Shown here: positions 54,026 through 63,218 of the stretch, in pieces
Position numbering within the stretch: position 1 is the first letter of the stretch
How the letters are laid out: each line of letters opens with the position of its first letter
From: Salinimonas lutimaris
GTDB taxonomy: Bacteria > Pseudomonadota > Gammaproteobacteria > Enterobacterales > Alteromonadaceae
Length of the DNA stretch: 64,000 nucleotides
NCBI RefSeq assembly: GCF_005222225.1
Contig: NZ_CP036536.1
Coordinates: 3,310,001-3,374,000 of the forward strand
Direction of reading: 5' to 3'
Notes under the pieces: generated by a model
Seen by the model: only the letters and a program-made list of their open reading frames with translations
The model's database searches: none
What the model was told of the DNA's origin: nothing
Position numbers and translations under genes: made by a program

Positions 54026-56107
54026 ATGGACCCGAAAGATCTCTACTACCCGAAAGAATTAAGCTGGCTTGCGTTCAATGAGCGCGTGCTGCAGGAAGCT
54101 GCTGATAAAAATAATCCGGCCGTCGAACGGATCCGCTTTTTAGGCATTTACTCAAACAATCTGGATGAATTTTACCGGGTTCGTGCAGCTGATGTGAAGC
54201 GCCAGATTACCATTGCTCAGAATGACGGTAACGAAGAAGAAGCAGAGGCCCAGACTCGCCTGATGGAGCAGATCCAGCAAAAAGTGGTGGCGCTGTCGAA
54301 CAAGTTTGATGAAATTCACAAAGAAGTGGTCAAAACGCTGGGCCGCTACAGCATTCATATTCTGCGCAAAAATGATTTAAACGATTATCAGAAGCAGTGG
54401 CTGCGCAATTTCTTTGTGAACAAAATTCTGCGCCACATAGCCCCGATTCTTATCGATAAGAAAACCGATCTGCTCAGCCGTTTAAATGGCACGGCGGTGT
54501 ATCTGTATGTGGCTATCCGCCGTAAAGATCGTAATACCCGGTATGCTGCCCTACAAGTGCCGTCGCAGGAAATGTCCCGCTTTGTTCAGATTCCGCCGGA
54601 AAAGAGCCGTAAGAAAAAGCATATTATTCTGCTCGATGACATTATCCAGCTGTGTCTGGAAGAGATCTTCCGTGGTTTTGTGAAATACGATGAGCTGGAA
54701 GCTTTTTCTTTTAAAATGACCCGGGATGCGGAGTACTCGATCAACGAAGAGATTGACGAAAGTTTTGTTGAGAAAATGTCTGAAAGCATGAAGCAGCGTC
54801 TGATTGCTGAACCGGTCCGGGTGATTTACGACAACAGTATGCCTGCCGACATGGTGCAGGATCTGCGCAAACGGCTGAAGATCACGTCACTTGATACCAT
54901 GCACGCAGCGGGTCACTTCAGAAACTTCAAAGACTTTATCGGCTTTCCCAATGTTGGCCGGGAGTATCTTGAGCACGCGCCTCAGCCGGCGATCGACTCC
55001 AGTGAATTTTCCCGCTATGACACCGTGTTTGATGCCATCAGCGCGCACGATATTTTATTGTATTACCCTTATCATCGCTTTTTACATTTTACCGAGTTTG
55101 TTCGTCAGGCGGCATTTGATCCGAATGTAAAAGCCATTCGCATCAACATTTATCGGGTGGCCAGTAATTCGCGTATCGTTAATTCACTGATTGATGCGGT
55201 GGATAATGGTAAAAAAGTCACGGTAGTGGTAGAACTGCGGGCCCGCTTTGACGAAGAAGCCAACATCGAATGGTCAAAACGCATGACCGATGCCGGCATC
55301 CGGGTTGTGCTGGGCGTGCCGACTCTGAAAATTCACAGTAAGCTGTGTCTGGTTACCCGTGAGGAGCGGGGGCAGCTGATTCAGTATGCACACTTTGGTA
55401 CCGGTAACTTCAATGAAAAAACCGCCAAAATTTATACTGACTTCAGTTTATTTACCCGCAATCAGGAACTGGCCAATGAAGCGGTGTCTGTTTTTGATCT
55501 GATTCAGTATCCTTATCGCCGATACAAATTCCAGCATCTGCAAATCTCGCCGCTCAATGCCCGGACCAAAATCCAGTCGCTGATCCGGCAGGAAATTCAG
55601 TATCTCAAGGAAGGTCACAAGGCTCAGATTACCTTTAAGATTAATAATCTGGTCGATAAAGAGCTGATTGATGATTTGTACCGGGCCAGTCAGGCCGGGA
55701 TCCGGATCCGCGGTATAGTGCGGGGCATGTGTTCACTGGTACCCGGATTACCCGGAATCAGTGATAATATAGAGCTGATCTCGATTGTAGATCGGTATTT
55801 AGAGCATCCCAGAGTGATGGTTTTTGAAGGGGGCGGCGACCGCAAGGTGTTTATTTCGTCAGCCGACTGGATGACCCGCAATATGGATAACCGGATTGAA
55901 GTTGGTTGTCCTATTTATGATAAACGTCTGCAGCAGCGTATTGTTGATATTATGGAGCTTCAGTTCCGTGACACCCTGAAAGCCCGGGTGATCGACAAGG
56001 ATCAGTCTAACCGATACGTTCGCCGTGGAAATCGCAAAAAACTACGCTCTCAGATAGAAATTTTTGACTATCTGACTAAGCTTGAAACGAGTAATAAATC
56101 TGAATGA
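54026..56107 (+). CDS. ppk1: Polyphosphate kinase 1
   Basis: A 693-residue enzyme that polymerises the terminal phosphate of ATP into polyphosphate. N-terminal domain: DLYYPKELSWLAFNERVLQEA and YSNNLDEFYRVR. The catalytic His437 lies in LKIHSKLCLVTR, which corresponds to the autophosphorylated histidine of E. coli PPK, and the second conserved block is HFGTGNFNEKTAKIYTDFSLFT. C-terminal motifs include VDRYLEHPRVMVFEGGGDRKVFISSADWMTRN. Length and order match bacterial PPK1. Its stop overlaps the ppx start as ATGA, so the pair is translationally coupled. Confidence 0.96.
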   Translation: MDPKDLYYPKELSWLAFNERVLQEAADKNNPAVERIRFLGIYSNNLDEFYRVRAADVKRQITIAQNDGNEEEAEAQTRLMEQIQQKVVALSNKFDEIHKEVVKTLGRYSIHILRKNDLNDYQKQWLRNFFVNKILRHIAPILIDKKTDLLSRLNGTAVYLYVAIRRKDRNTRYAALQVPSQEMSRFVQIPPEKSRKKKHIILLDDIIQLCLEEIFRGFVKYDELEAFSFKMTRDAEYSINEEIDESFVEKMSESMKQRLIAEPVRVIYDNSMPADMVQDLRKRLKITSLDTMHAAGHFRNFKDFIGFPNVGREYLEHAPQPAIDSSEFSRYDTVFDAISAHDILLYYPYHRFLHFTEFVRQAAFDPNVKAIRINIYRVASNSRIVNSLIDAVDNGKKVTVVVELRARFDEEANIEWSKRMTDAGIRVVLGVPTLKIHSKLCLVTREERGQLIQYAHFGTGNFNEKTAKIYTDFSLFTRNQELANEAVSVFDLIQYPYRRYKFQHLQISPLNARTKIQSLIRQEIQYLKEGHKAQITFKINNLVDKELIDDLYRASQAGIRIRGIVRGMCSLVPGLPGISDNIELISIVDRYLEHPRVMVFEGGGDRKVFISSADWMTRNMDNRIEVGCPIYDKRLQQRIVDIMELQFRDTLKARVIDKDQSNRYVRRGNRKKLRSQIEIFDYLTKLETSNKSE

Positions 56108-57633
56108 CAAATCAAGAAACTGCCCTGATAGGCGTTGAATCCCGTGAGGTAACCAAAGTTGCGGCGCTGGATATTGGCTCCAACAGTTTTCACCTGGTGG
56201 TAGCCAGAATCAATGCCGGCTCAGTGCAGATTTTGCATCGTATCAAGCAAAAAGTCCGGCTGGCTGCCGGTCTCGACAGTAATAATATGTTGTCTGAAGA
56301 AGCCATAAACCGGGGCCTGGAGTCACTGCGTGTAGTGGCTGAAAGCCTGCGCGGCTTTGAGCCCGACTCAGTGCGAATAGTGGCCACTCACACTCTGCGC
56401 CGGGCCGTCAATGCGCGAGATTTTATCCGTGCAGCCCGCGAGATACTGCCCTACCCGATTGAAATCATCCCGGGGCAGGAAGAAGCCCGGCTGATTTATT
56501 CGGGCGTGGCCCACACCAGTCATCATGACGGTCGCCGGTTAATTGTGGATATTGGCGGCGGCTCAACAGAATTTGTGATTGGCGAGAGCTTTGAGCCCAT
56601 ACTTTGCAGCAGCTTGCAGATGGGATGTGTGAGCTTTACGGAGCGCTTTTTTGCTAACGGGGAGCTTAAGGCCAAATCTTTCGACAAAGCTATCATGGCA
56701 GTTGAACAGGAACTGGAAGTGATTCAGAACAAGTTCATACGCCAGGGCTGGATTGAGTGCATTGGTACATCAGGTACGATTAAAACCCTGTTTAACGCTG
56801 CCCAGCGAGACCGGCCCAATGGTCATGCTGTACCCGTTACGCTGAAGTCACTGAAAGCCCTGATGAAACAACTGATTGATATTGGTCATGTAGATCAGCT
56901 CAATATCCCGGAGATCAGTGAAGATCGCCGCGCGGTTATTGCCGGTGGTCTGGCGATCCTGATTGGCGTATTTCAAACGCTTAATATCTCTGGCTTGCAT
57001 TACTCATCCGCCGCCCTACGCGAAGGCGTGCTGTATCAGATGGAAGATGAGTTGCATAACGCCGATATTCGCGGACGCACTGCGGCCAGCTTAGCGACGC
57101 GTTACGATATAGATACCCCGCAAGCGAATATGGTGCTTACTACATCCCGCTTTATCTATCGACACTGTGCTAAGTCGTGGAAACTGAAAAACAAGGACTT
57201 TGACAGTATGCTGGGATGGGCAGCCACCCTGCATGAAGTTGGCCTGCAAATCAACTCCCGGAGTGTGCAGCGTCATTCTGCCTACATATTAAGTAATGTG
57301 GATATGCCTGGTTTTACTCAGGAACAGCAGGAACTGCTGGCCACCCTGGTGCGCTTTCACCGCAAGAAAATCAAAACCGCGGAGATTCCTGAGTTTAATC
57401 AGTACGATAAGCAGAGTGTTCAGCGCCTGATTGCGATTTTGCGGTTAGGCGCGCTGTTGAACATCAAGCGACAAGAAGGCTTTTTGCCTGAGTTTGAAGC
57501 CAGAGCGACTAAGCAGGGACTGGCATTAGTGTTCCCGCCAGAGTGGTTATCCAAACGTCCGGTGTTATCGGCCGATCTGGAGCAGGAACAGGCTTACTGG
57601 AAAGCCATCGACATGTCTTTAACCGTTTCCTGA
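56104..57633 (+). CDS. ppx: Exopolyphosphatase (Ppx/GppA family)
   Basis: A 509-residue enzyme removing terminal phosphates from polyphosphate. The actin-like ATPase/phosphatase fold shows VAALDIGSNSFHLVVARI at the start, PGQEEARLIYSGVA with the catalytic Glu, and VDIGGGSTEFVIG; the C-terminal helical HD-like part contains WAATLHEVGLQINSRSVQRHSAYIL. The close GppA homologue hydrolyses pppGpp, but the coupling to ppk1 favours Ppx. Its last 40 bases overlap, tail to tail, the end of the diguanylate cyclase gene on the other strand. Confidence 0.94.
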   Translation: MTNQETALIGVESREVTKVAALDIGSNSFHLVVARINAGSVQILHRIKQKVRLAAGLDSNNMLSEEAINRGLESLRVVAESLRGFEPDSVRIVATHTLRRAVNARDFIRAAREILPYPIEIIPGQEEARLIYSGVAHTSHHDGRRLIVDIGGGSTEFVIGESFEPILCSSLQMGCVSFTERFFANGELKAKSFDKAIMAVEQELEVIQNKFIRQGWIECIGTSGTIKTLFNAAQRDRPNGHAVPVTLKSLKALMKQLIDIGHVDQLNIPEISEDRRAVIAGGLAILIGVFQTLNISGLHYSSAALREGVLYQMEDELHNADIRGRTAASLATRYDIDTPQANMVLTTSRFIYRHCAKSWKLKNKDFDSMLGWAATLHEVGLQINSRSVQRHSAYILSNVDMPGFTQEQQELLATLVRFHRKKIKTAEIPEFNQYDKQSVQRLIAILRLGALLNIKRQEGFLPEFEARATKQGLALVFPPEWLSKRPVLSADLEQEQAYWKAIDMSLTVS

Positions 57634-58826
57634 GGGGATTCTAACTCCAGCGTAACCACCCGGTTACGCCCTGTTTCCTTGGCCCGGTAAAGCGCCAGAT
57701 CCACTTCGTTGATGGCATCGAACAGATCCTGAGCCGGCGCCAGGCAGATAACCCCGAACGATGCCGTCATACTGATTTGTTTCCCATCCACCTGTAACGT
57801 CGTGTTGGCGACGGTTTGGCACAGGTGCCGGGCAAAATGATCGGCATCTTTTAAACTGCAGCCTGGCAGCATAACAATAAACTCCTCGCCGCCCATGCGA
57901 ATAAGCTTATCGCCGCTGTGTAGCTGTTCGCGCATCAGCTTACCAAAGTGACGCAGCGCCTTGTCGCCACCGATATGGCCATAGGTGTCGTTTATCCGTT
58001 TAAAAAAGTCGATATCACAAGCCAGTAAACAGACCGACTGTTTATTCTTTTCTACCCGGCTAATCATCCCCGGCGCGATGTCATACAAATAGTTACGGTT
58101 AAAACAGCCGGTGAGCGGGTCCAGATAAACCTGCTGCTTTAATCGTATCACCACCGAGTGCAATACCGACACAACAAAGCCGAGCATAAAAAGAATCATT
58201 AAAGTCACGATCAATCCGAATGCCACCAGCGCATGATAGATAGGATCGGACGCGATATAGATGAGATAGAAAGGTCCGCCCATACCGATAACCACAGAAG
58301 CGCCGAGCAGGATAGAAAACAGTACCTTGTCTCCCTGGCTGTTCACATCCATCAGACTGTTCATTTTGTACGTGGATGCAATAAGCGGTAGCAATGCACT
58401 GAAAAAAAGCATGCCACGGCAAAATAGCTCTGAGGCCAGTGCGATATTGTGTAAATACCAGGAAATTAATTCTACAACGATCAGGTGAGCAGGAATGAAG
58501 AACCGGAAGCCAGATCCCAGACGTTGCCCGTAACGTTTGAGCACGGTCATGTAAACCGCATAAGAAGATAACGTGAAAAACAGGTTGTAACCGATTAGGT
58601 GAAATTCGTTAAATCCGATATATGGCATGCACAGGGCTATAAAACCACACCACACAAACAACAGATACAACCGGGCATAAAGTCCTGACTTCTGCCTTTC
58701 CTTGTCTCCCGGCTGCGGCAGCGCGTAGGTAAATACGATGCCGACCAGGGTAAGCCCGCCCAAAATAGCGATCAAAAGAACTAAGAGTGTTTTAACTTCC
58801 AAACTCAACTTCCGATAATGGGTCAC
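57594..58826 (-). CDS. Membrane-bound diguanylate cyclase
   Basis: A 410-residue protein. Six or seven hydrophobic segments fill residues 10-230, of no clearly assigned sensor family. The GGDEF domain (about 245-400) has LDPLTGCFNRNYLYDI, LACDIDFFKRINDTYGHIGGDKAL and the active-site GGEEF at 312-316, so it should make c-di-GMP from two GTP. The inhibitory I-site position reads HSGD rather than RxxD, suggesting weakened product inhibition. It stands alone, convergent with ppx with a 40 bp coding overlap. Downstream targets are unknown. Confidence 0.92.
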   Translation of the reverse strand: MTHYRKLSLEVKTLLVLLIAILGGLTLVGIVFTYALPQPGDKERQKSGLYARLYLLFVWCGFIALCMPYIGFNEFHLIGYNLFFTLSSYAVYMTVLKRYGQRLGSGFRFFIPAHLIVVELISWYLHNIALASELFCRGMLFFSALLPLIASTYKMNSLMDVNSQGDKVLFSILLGASVVIGMGGPFYLIYIASDPIYHALVAFGLIVTLMILFMLGFVVSVLHSVVIRLKQQVYLDPLTGCFNRNYLYDIAPGMISRVEKNKQSVCLLACDIDFFKRINDTYGHIGGDKALRHFGKLMREQLHSGDKLIRMGGEEFIVMLPGCSLKDADHFARHLCQTVANTTLQVDGKQISMTASFGVICLAPAQDLFDAINEVDLALYRAKETGRNRVVTLELESPQETVKDMSMAFQ

Positions 58827-59865
58827 TGTATATGCGCTGATCTCTATTTTTTAGTATAGACAAGCAAACCAGTTACGCAGTAAATTTTTTGCCCCCGGTT
58901 GTCGTTTGGGTATCGCGCAGCGATATTCGGGAGCGCCGTGGGACATGACTGACTTGATGCAGTGTCGTTTCTCCCTTCGTCGTCCCGGAATCGCACGGCG
59001 ATATCCAGGATATCCTTGAAATATGACTAACCCGATGTAATGAACTTTCTGCTCCCCCGTCTTCCCGGAATCGCACAGCGATATCCGGGATCTCGCTGGG
59101 AACATGGCTGACCCAATTCAGTGATTTTTCTTACCCCCGTCATCCCGGTATCGCACAGTGGTATCCGGGATCTCGCTGGGAACGTGACGCGCTTAAACAA
59201 GTGGTGTTGTGAATCAGCCAGACTGTTCAGGAGATTCCTGCTTTCGCAGGAATGACGAATGTGGGAGGTTCCTGCTTTCGCAGGAATGACGAATGCGGGA
59301 GGTTCCTGCTTTCCCAGGAATGACGGATGTGGGGAGAGACATAACTGACCAAATTCAGTGATGTTTCTTACCCCCGTTGTCCCGGAATCGCGCAGCGATA
59401 TCCGGGATCTCGCTGGGAACGTGACGCGCTTAAACACATTACGTTTTGAATCAGCCAGACTGTTCAGGAGATTCCTGCTTTCGCAGGAATGACGAATGCG
59501 GGAGGTTCCTGCTTTCCCAGGAATGACGGATGTGGGGAGAGACATAACTGAGCCAATTCAGTGATGTTTCTTACCCCCGTCGTCCCGGAATCGCGCCGCG
59601 ATATCCGGGATCTCGCTGGGAACATGGCTGACTCGATTCAGTGAAGTTTCTTTCCCCCGTCTTCCCGGAATCGCGCAGCGATATCCGGCATCTCGCTGGG
59701 AACATGACGCGCTTAACCAAGTGGTGTTGTGAATCAGCCAGACTGTTCAGGAGATTCCTGCTTTCGCAGGAATGACGAATGTGGGAGATTCCTGCTTTCG
59801 CAGGAACGACGGATACGGGAGAAACCTCGCTTTCGCAGGAATGACGAATTCAGAGTGCACAATAA
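58827..59865. repeat. Repeat field of two interleaved palindromic REP-like families
   Basis: No gene. Family A (about seven copies, beginning near 58904, 58984, 59064, 59143, 59381, 59583 and 59664) has the pattern CCCGGAATCGCGCAGCGATA then TCCGGGATCTCGCTGGGAAC. Family B (about eight copies, near 59231, 59264, 59300, 59468, 59501, 59750, 59785 and 59819) has GGAGATTCCTGCTTTCGCAG then GAATGACGAATG. A larger unit made of one A and two or three B repeats plus the spacer TGAATCAGCCAGACTGTTCA occurs three times. Short ORFs here are by-products of the repeats. Expansion by local duplication is evident. Confidence 0.8.
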
Positions 59866-59866
59866 A

Positions 59867-59892
59867 AAAATCCCCGCTTGTGCGGGGATTTT
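59867..59892 (-). terminator. Terminator of the aldolase gene
   Basis: AAAATCCCCGC and GCGGGGATTTT pair perfectly over 11 bases with a 4-base loop; on the minus strand it is followed by a T7 run. It lies 27 bases after the aldolase stop. Confidence 0.9.
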
Positions 59893-59918
59893 AAAGAAAA
59901 CAATTGATAAAGCGTGAA

Positions 59919-60818
59919 TCAGGACTTTGATGCCTGATAAATGCCTTCTATAGCACCCTCTAGGGTTGATGCAAAGTCATCGTCGCTTTGATTCGCATTG
60001 ATGCCTTCGGTCAGAGCGCGGGAGAAACTGGCGATCATGCCTTTGTTACGCGACAACTTAGCATTGGCTTCTTCACGGGTATATCCTCCTGATAATGCCA
60101 CTACTTTAAGTACTTTGGGATGAGCAATCAAAGAAGCGTAGAAATCATCCTGCTCTGGCAGCGTTAGCTTCAGCATCACAATCTGTGTATCGCTTAAAGC
60201 ATCAAGTTCAGCCAGAATCGCATCGCGCAGCATGGCTTCGGCTTCTGCTTTTTGCGGGCTCTTGATATCGACTTCCGGTTCTATAATGGGAACCAGGCCG
60301 GCAGCAATAATCTGCTTACCCACTTCAAATTGCTGGGCAACAACGTCTTTAATGCCCTTTTCATTGGCCAGTTTAACCACCGAGCGCATTTTAGTGCCAA
60401 ATACGTCCTGTTGATTCGCTTTAGTTAGCAGCTCATCCAACTGGGGAATATCTTTCATCAGCTGAACACCGTCCGCTTCATCAAGCAGACCTTTGTCGAC
60501 TTTTAAGAAAGGCACCACGTTTTTTTCATCCCATAGGAAGCGGGCGCTGGGCTTACCGGCAATTTCACGGTCCAGGGTATTTTCAAACAGAATAGCGCCC
60601 AGAACACGGTCGCCACTAAACGGGGAACTGGTGATGATGCGAGTGCGCATATCGTGGACGAGGTTAAACATTTCGTCGTCGTTGCTATATTGCGACTCTT
60701 CAATGCCATACAGACGCAGCGCTTTTGGGGTACTGCCGCCGCTTTGATCCAATGCTGCAATAAAACCATTTTCAGATTTTATTTTCTCCAGCATAGCGTG
60801 CTGAGTTTGTGATGCCAT
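59919..60818 (-). CDS. Class I fructose-bisphosphate aldolase (Staphylococcus Fda type)
   Basis: A 299-residue glycolytic enzyme splitting fructose 1,6-bisphosphate into two triose phosphates through a Schiff base. I start at the ATG at 60818 (MASQTQHAM), since the upstream GTG sits in the ribosome binding region (GGAGTG). Conserved blocks: [84 protein letters not shown] (Schiff-base lysine region) and [14 protein letters not shown]. It ends the tkt-epd-pgk group, where many gammaproteobacteria have the unrelated class II enzyme instead. Confidence 0.93.
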   Translation of the reverse strand: MASQTQHAMLEKIKSENGFIAALDQSGGSTPKALRLYGIEESQYSNDDEMFNLVHDMRTRIITSSPFSGDRVLGAILFENTLDREIAGKPSARFLWDEKNVVPFLKVDKGLLDEADGVQLMKDIPQLDELLTKANQQDVFGTKMRSVVKLANEKGIKDVVAQQFEVGKQIIAAGLVPIIEPEVDIKSPQKAEAEAMLRDAILAELDALSDTQIVMLKLTLPEQDDFYASLIAHPKVLKVVALSGGYTREEANAKLSRNKGMIASFSRALTEGINANQSDDDFASTLEGAIEGIYQASKS

Positions 60819-60874
60819 GAGCAACACTCCTTATTGTATCTGCTTTAAAAGCAGTTGTAGGGTTTATAATTATG

Positions 60875-60900
60875 TGCGGCGAACGTCACTGTTCGCCGCA
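60875..60900. terminator. Hairpin between pgk and aldolase genes
   Basis: TGCGGCGAAC and GTTCGCCGCA form a perfect 10 bp stem with a 6-base loop in the 130 bp gap between pgk and the aldolase gene. There is no T run in the direction of transcription, so it may be an mRNA processing or stability element rather than a terminator. Confidence 0.5.
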
Positions 60901-60948
60901 TAGCGGGTAATTTTTTTACCAACTAATTGCTGTTATTGCGTGCTGTAT

Positions 60949-62124
60949 TTATTTATTTTTTTCTTCCAGCACTGCTACAGCGGGTAGTGTCTTGCCTTCA
61001 AGGAATTCAAGAAACGCGCCACCACCGGTTGAGATATATGATATTTTATCAGCGATTTCATATTTATCTACTGCCGCAAGCGTATCACCACCGCCGGCAA
61101 TTGAAAATGCATCACTTTGTGCAATCGCATTGGCCAGACTTTCTGTGCCTGCCGCAAACTGATCAAATTCGAACACGCCTACCGGGCCGTTCCATACAAT
61201 GGTACCGGCATTTTTTAATATAGCAGCCAGCGCCTCTGAGGTTTGCGGACCCACATCAAAAATCATGTCGTCGTCAGCCACATCGCTGACTGCTTTAAGG
61301 GTCGCTTCAGTGGACTCGGAGAACGCTTTACCCACCACCACGTCAGTAGGCACCGGAATATCACCACCATTGGCCTGAGCTTCGTTGATCAAGCGCTTTG
61401 CTTCATCAACCAGATCCATCTCCACCAGTGATTTACCCACATTGTGGCCCTGAGCAGCCACAAAGGTATTGGCGATACCGCCACCGACAATCAGCTGATC
61501 GACCTTTTCAGCCAAGGATTTTAACACGGTCAGTTTGGTGGATACTTTAGAGCCGCCAACAATAGCAACCATTGGACGTTTCGGGTTATCCAGTGCCTTG
61601 CTCAGCGCATCCAGCTCGGCCGATAAAAGCGGGCCAGCGCACGCTTTTGGCGCAAACTTTGCCACACCATGGGTCGATGCCTGCGCGCGGTGGGCTGTGC
61701 CAAATGCGTCCATCACAAAGATATCACACAGCGCCGCGTATTTTTTGGCCAGCGCTTCATCGTCTTTCTTTTCGCCCTGGTTAAAGCGTACATTTTCCAG
61801 AATCACCAGTTCGCCCGGCTCAATCTCTACACCATCAAGATAGTCTTTTACCAGACGTACACTGACATCCAGCTGTTCATTCAGATAATCAGCGACCGGC
61901 TGCAGGGAAAACTCACCGGCTGGCTGGCCTTCTTCAGGACGCCCAAGATGAGACATCACCATTACAGCAGCACCACTTTGTAACGCCGTTTTTAAGGTTG
62001 GAAGTGATGCTTTAATACGGGCATCAGAGGTGACTTTACCGTCTTTAACCGGCACATTCAGATCCTGACGGATCAATACTCGCTGACCATCCAGCGCCAT
62101 ATCCTGCATACTTGGAATTGCCAT
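60949..62124 (-). CDS. pgk: Phosphoglycerate kinase
   Basis: A 391-residue glycolytic kinase converting 1,3-bisphosphoglycerate and ADP to 3-phosphoglycerate and ATP. The start at 62124 ([21 protein letters not shown]) follows GAGGG; the longer reading to 62169 has no family support. Motifs: [77 protein letters not shown] and [11 protein letters not shown], ending with the nucleotide loop [12 protein letters not shown] and [18 protein letters not shown]. The length agrees with E. coli Pgk. It follows epd after 51 bp. Confidence 0.97.
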   Translation of the reverse strand: MAIPSMQDMALDGQRVLIRQDLNVPVKDGKVTSDARIKASLPTLKTALQSGAAVMVMSHLGRPEEGQPAGEFSLQPVADYLNEQLDVSVRLVKDYLDGVEIEPGELVILENVRFNQGEKKDDEALAKKYAALCDIFVMDAFGTAHRAQASTHGVAKFAPKACAGPLLSAELDALSKALDNPKRPMVAIVGGSKVSTKLTVLKSLAEKVDQLIVGGGIANTFVAAQGHNVGKSLVEMDLVDEAKRLINEAQANGGDIPVPTDVVVGKAFSESTEATLKAVSDVADDDMIFDVGPQTSEALAAILKNAGTIVWNGPVGVFEFDQFAAGTESLANAIAQSDAFSIAGGGDTLAAVDKYEIADKISYISTGGGAFLEFLEGKTLPAVAVLEEKNK

Positions 62125-62175
62125 ACTATTTCCCTCGTAGATTATGTTAGCTGTGCTTTCGCACCCCACAGAAAT

Positions 62176-63195
62176 TTAACAGCCCTGCCCCACATGATAC
62201 ATCGCCTGCGCGGTATCTATCATGCGATTGGCAAAGCCCCATTCGTTATCACACCACACCAGCGTTTTTACCAGCTGCCCGTGACTGACCCGGGTTTGTG
62301 TTCCATCCACAATGCAGGAATGAGGATCATGATTAAAATCGACCGACACCAGCGGCTCCTCGGTATAACCCAATATACCGGAAAGTCGCCCCTGACGAGC
62401 ATCTTTTAATACCTGATTGACCTGCGCAATATTGACCCGCTCAGCCAGCGTGACGCTCAAATCCATAGCGGTCACATTGATGGTAGGCACTCGCACCGCA
62501 ATGGCTTCAAACTTACCGGCAAATTTCGGCAAAATCCGCTCAATGCCACGCGCTAAACGGGTATCTACCGGAATTATTGACTGACTGGCTGCCCGGGTGC
62601 GACGCAAATCATCATGATAAGCATCAATCACCATCTGGTCGTGCATGGAAGAATGAATCGTGGTGATGGTACCGCTTTGCACGCCAAAGGCATCGTCCAG
62701 CACCTGAATCACCGGCACAATACAGTTGGTTGTACAAGAGCCATTGGATACCAGTACATCCTGAGGTGTCAGGGTGTCTTCGTTACTACCAAAGATGATG
62801 GTGTTGTCTAGATCACTGGCTCCAGGCTGGGAGAACAGCACTTTGCCAGCGCCGGCATCAAGATGTGCCTGACCCGCTTCACGGTCGTTGTGAACACCGG
62901 TGCATTCGAGTACGACATCCACCGCCAGTTCTTGCCATGGAAGTGATGTAATGTCGTTACAGGAGGTAAGTTGAATACTGTCGCCAGCCACTTCAAGGCT
63001 GCCATTTTTCAGTTCAACATCAAAAGGAAACCGCCCGTGGGCGGTATCATATTTTAGCAGATGGGCAATGCCCTCTGGCCTGGCTATTTCATTGATTGCC
63101 ACAACGCGAATATGTTGATTGCGCCCTGTTTCATACAGGGCGCGAAGCACGTTGCGACCAATCCGACCAAAGCCATTAATGGCTACTCTGACCAT
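62176..63195 (-). CDS. epd: Erythrose-4-phosphate dehydrogenase
   Basis: A 339-residue dehydrogenase of the GAPDH family. It aligns more closely with E. coli Epd than with Gap[48 protein letters not shown] with the catalytic cysteine, [31 protein letters not shown] and [21 protein letters not shown]. Epd oxidises erythrose 4-phosphate to 4-phosphoerythronate for pyridoxal phosphate synthesis. It sits between tkt and pgk, the same order as in E. coli relatives. A glycolytic GAPDH role cannot be excluded. Confidence 0.92.
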   Translation of the reverse strand: MVRVAINGFGRIGRNVLRALYETGRNQHIRVVAINEIARPEGIAHLLKYDTAHGRFPFDVELKNGSLEVAGDSIQLTSCNDITSLPWQELAVDVVLECTGVHNDREAGQAHLDAGAGKVLFSQPGASDLDNTIIFGSNEDTLTPQDVLVSNGSCTTNCIVPVIQVLDDAFGVQSGTITTIHSSMHDQMVIDAYHDDLRRTRAASQSIIPVDTRLARGIERILPKFAGKFEAIAVRVPTINVTAMDLSVTLAERVNIAQVNQVLKDARQGRLSGILGYTEEPLVSVDFNHDPHSCIVDGTQTRVSHGQLVKTLVWCDNEWGFANRMIDTAQAMYHVGQGC

Positions 63196-63218
63196 TGATT
63201 GTTCGCCTGTGGGCTAAA

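Noticed and set aside
59027..59545. 172-codon minus-strand ORF in the repeat field
   Set aside because: Its translation consists of repeated CESRNLLNSLADS and IPGKAGT-type stretches arising from the REP-like repeats, a well-known kind of false gene.
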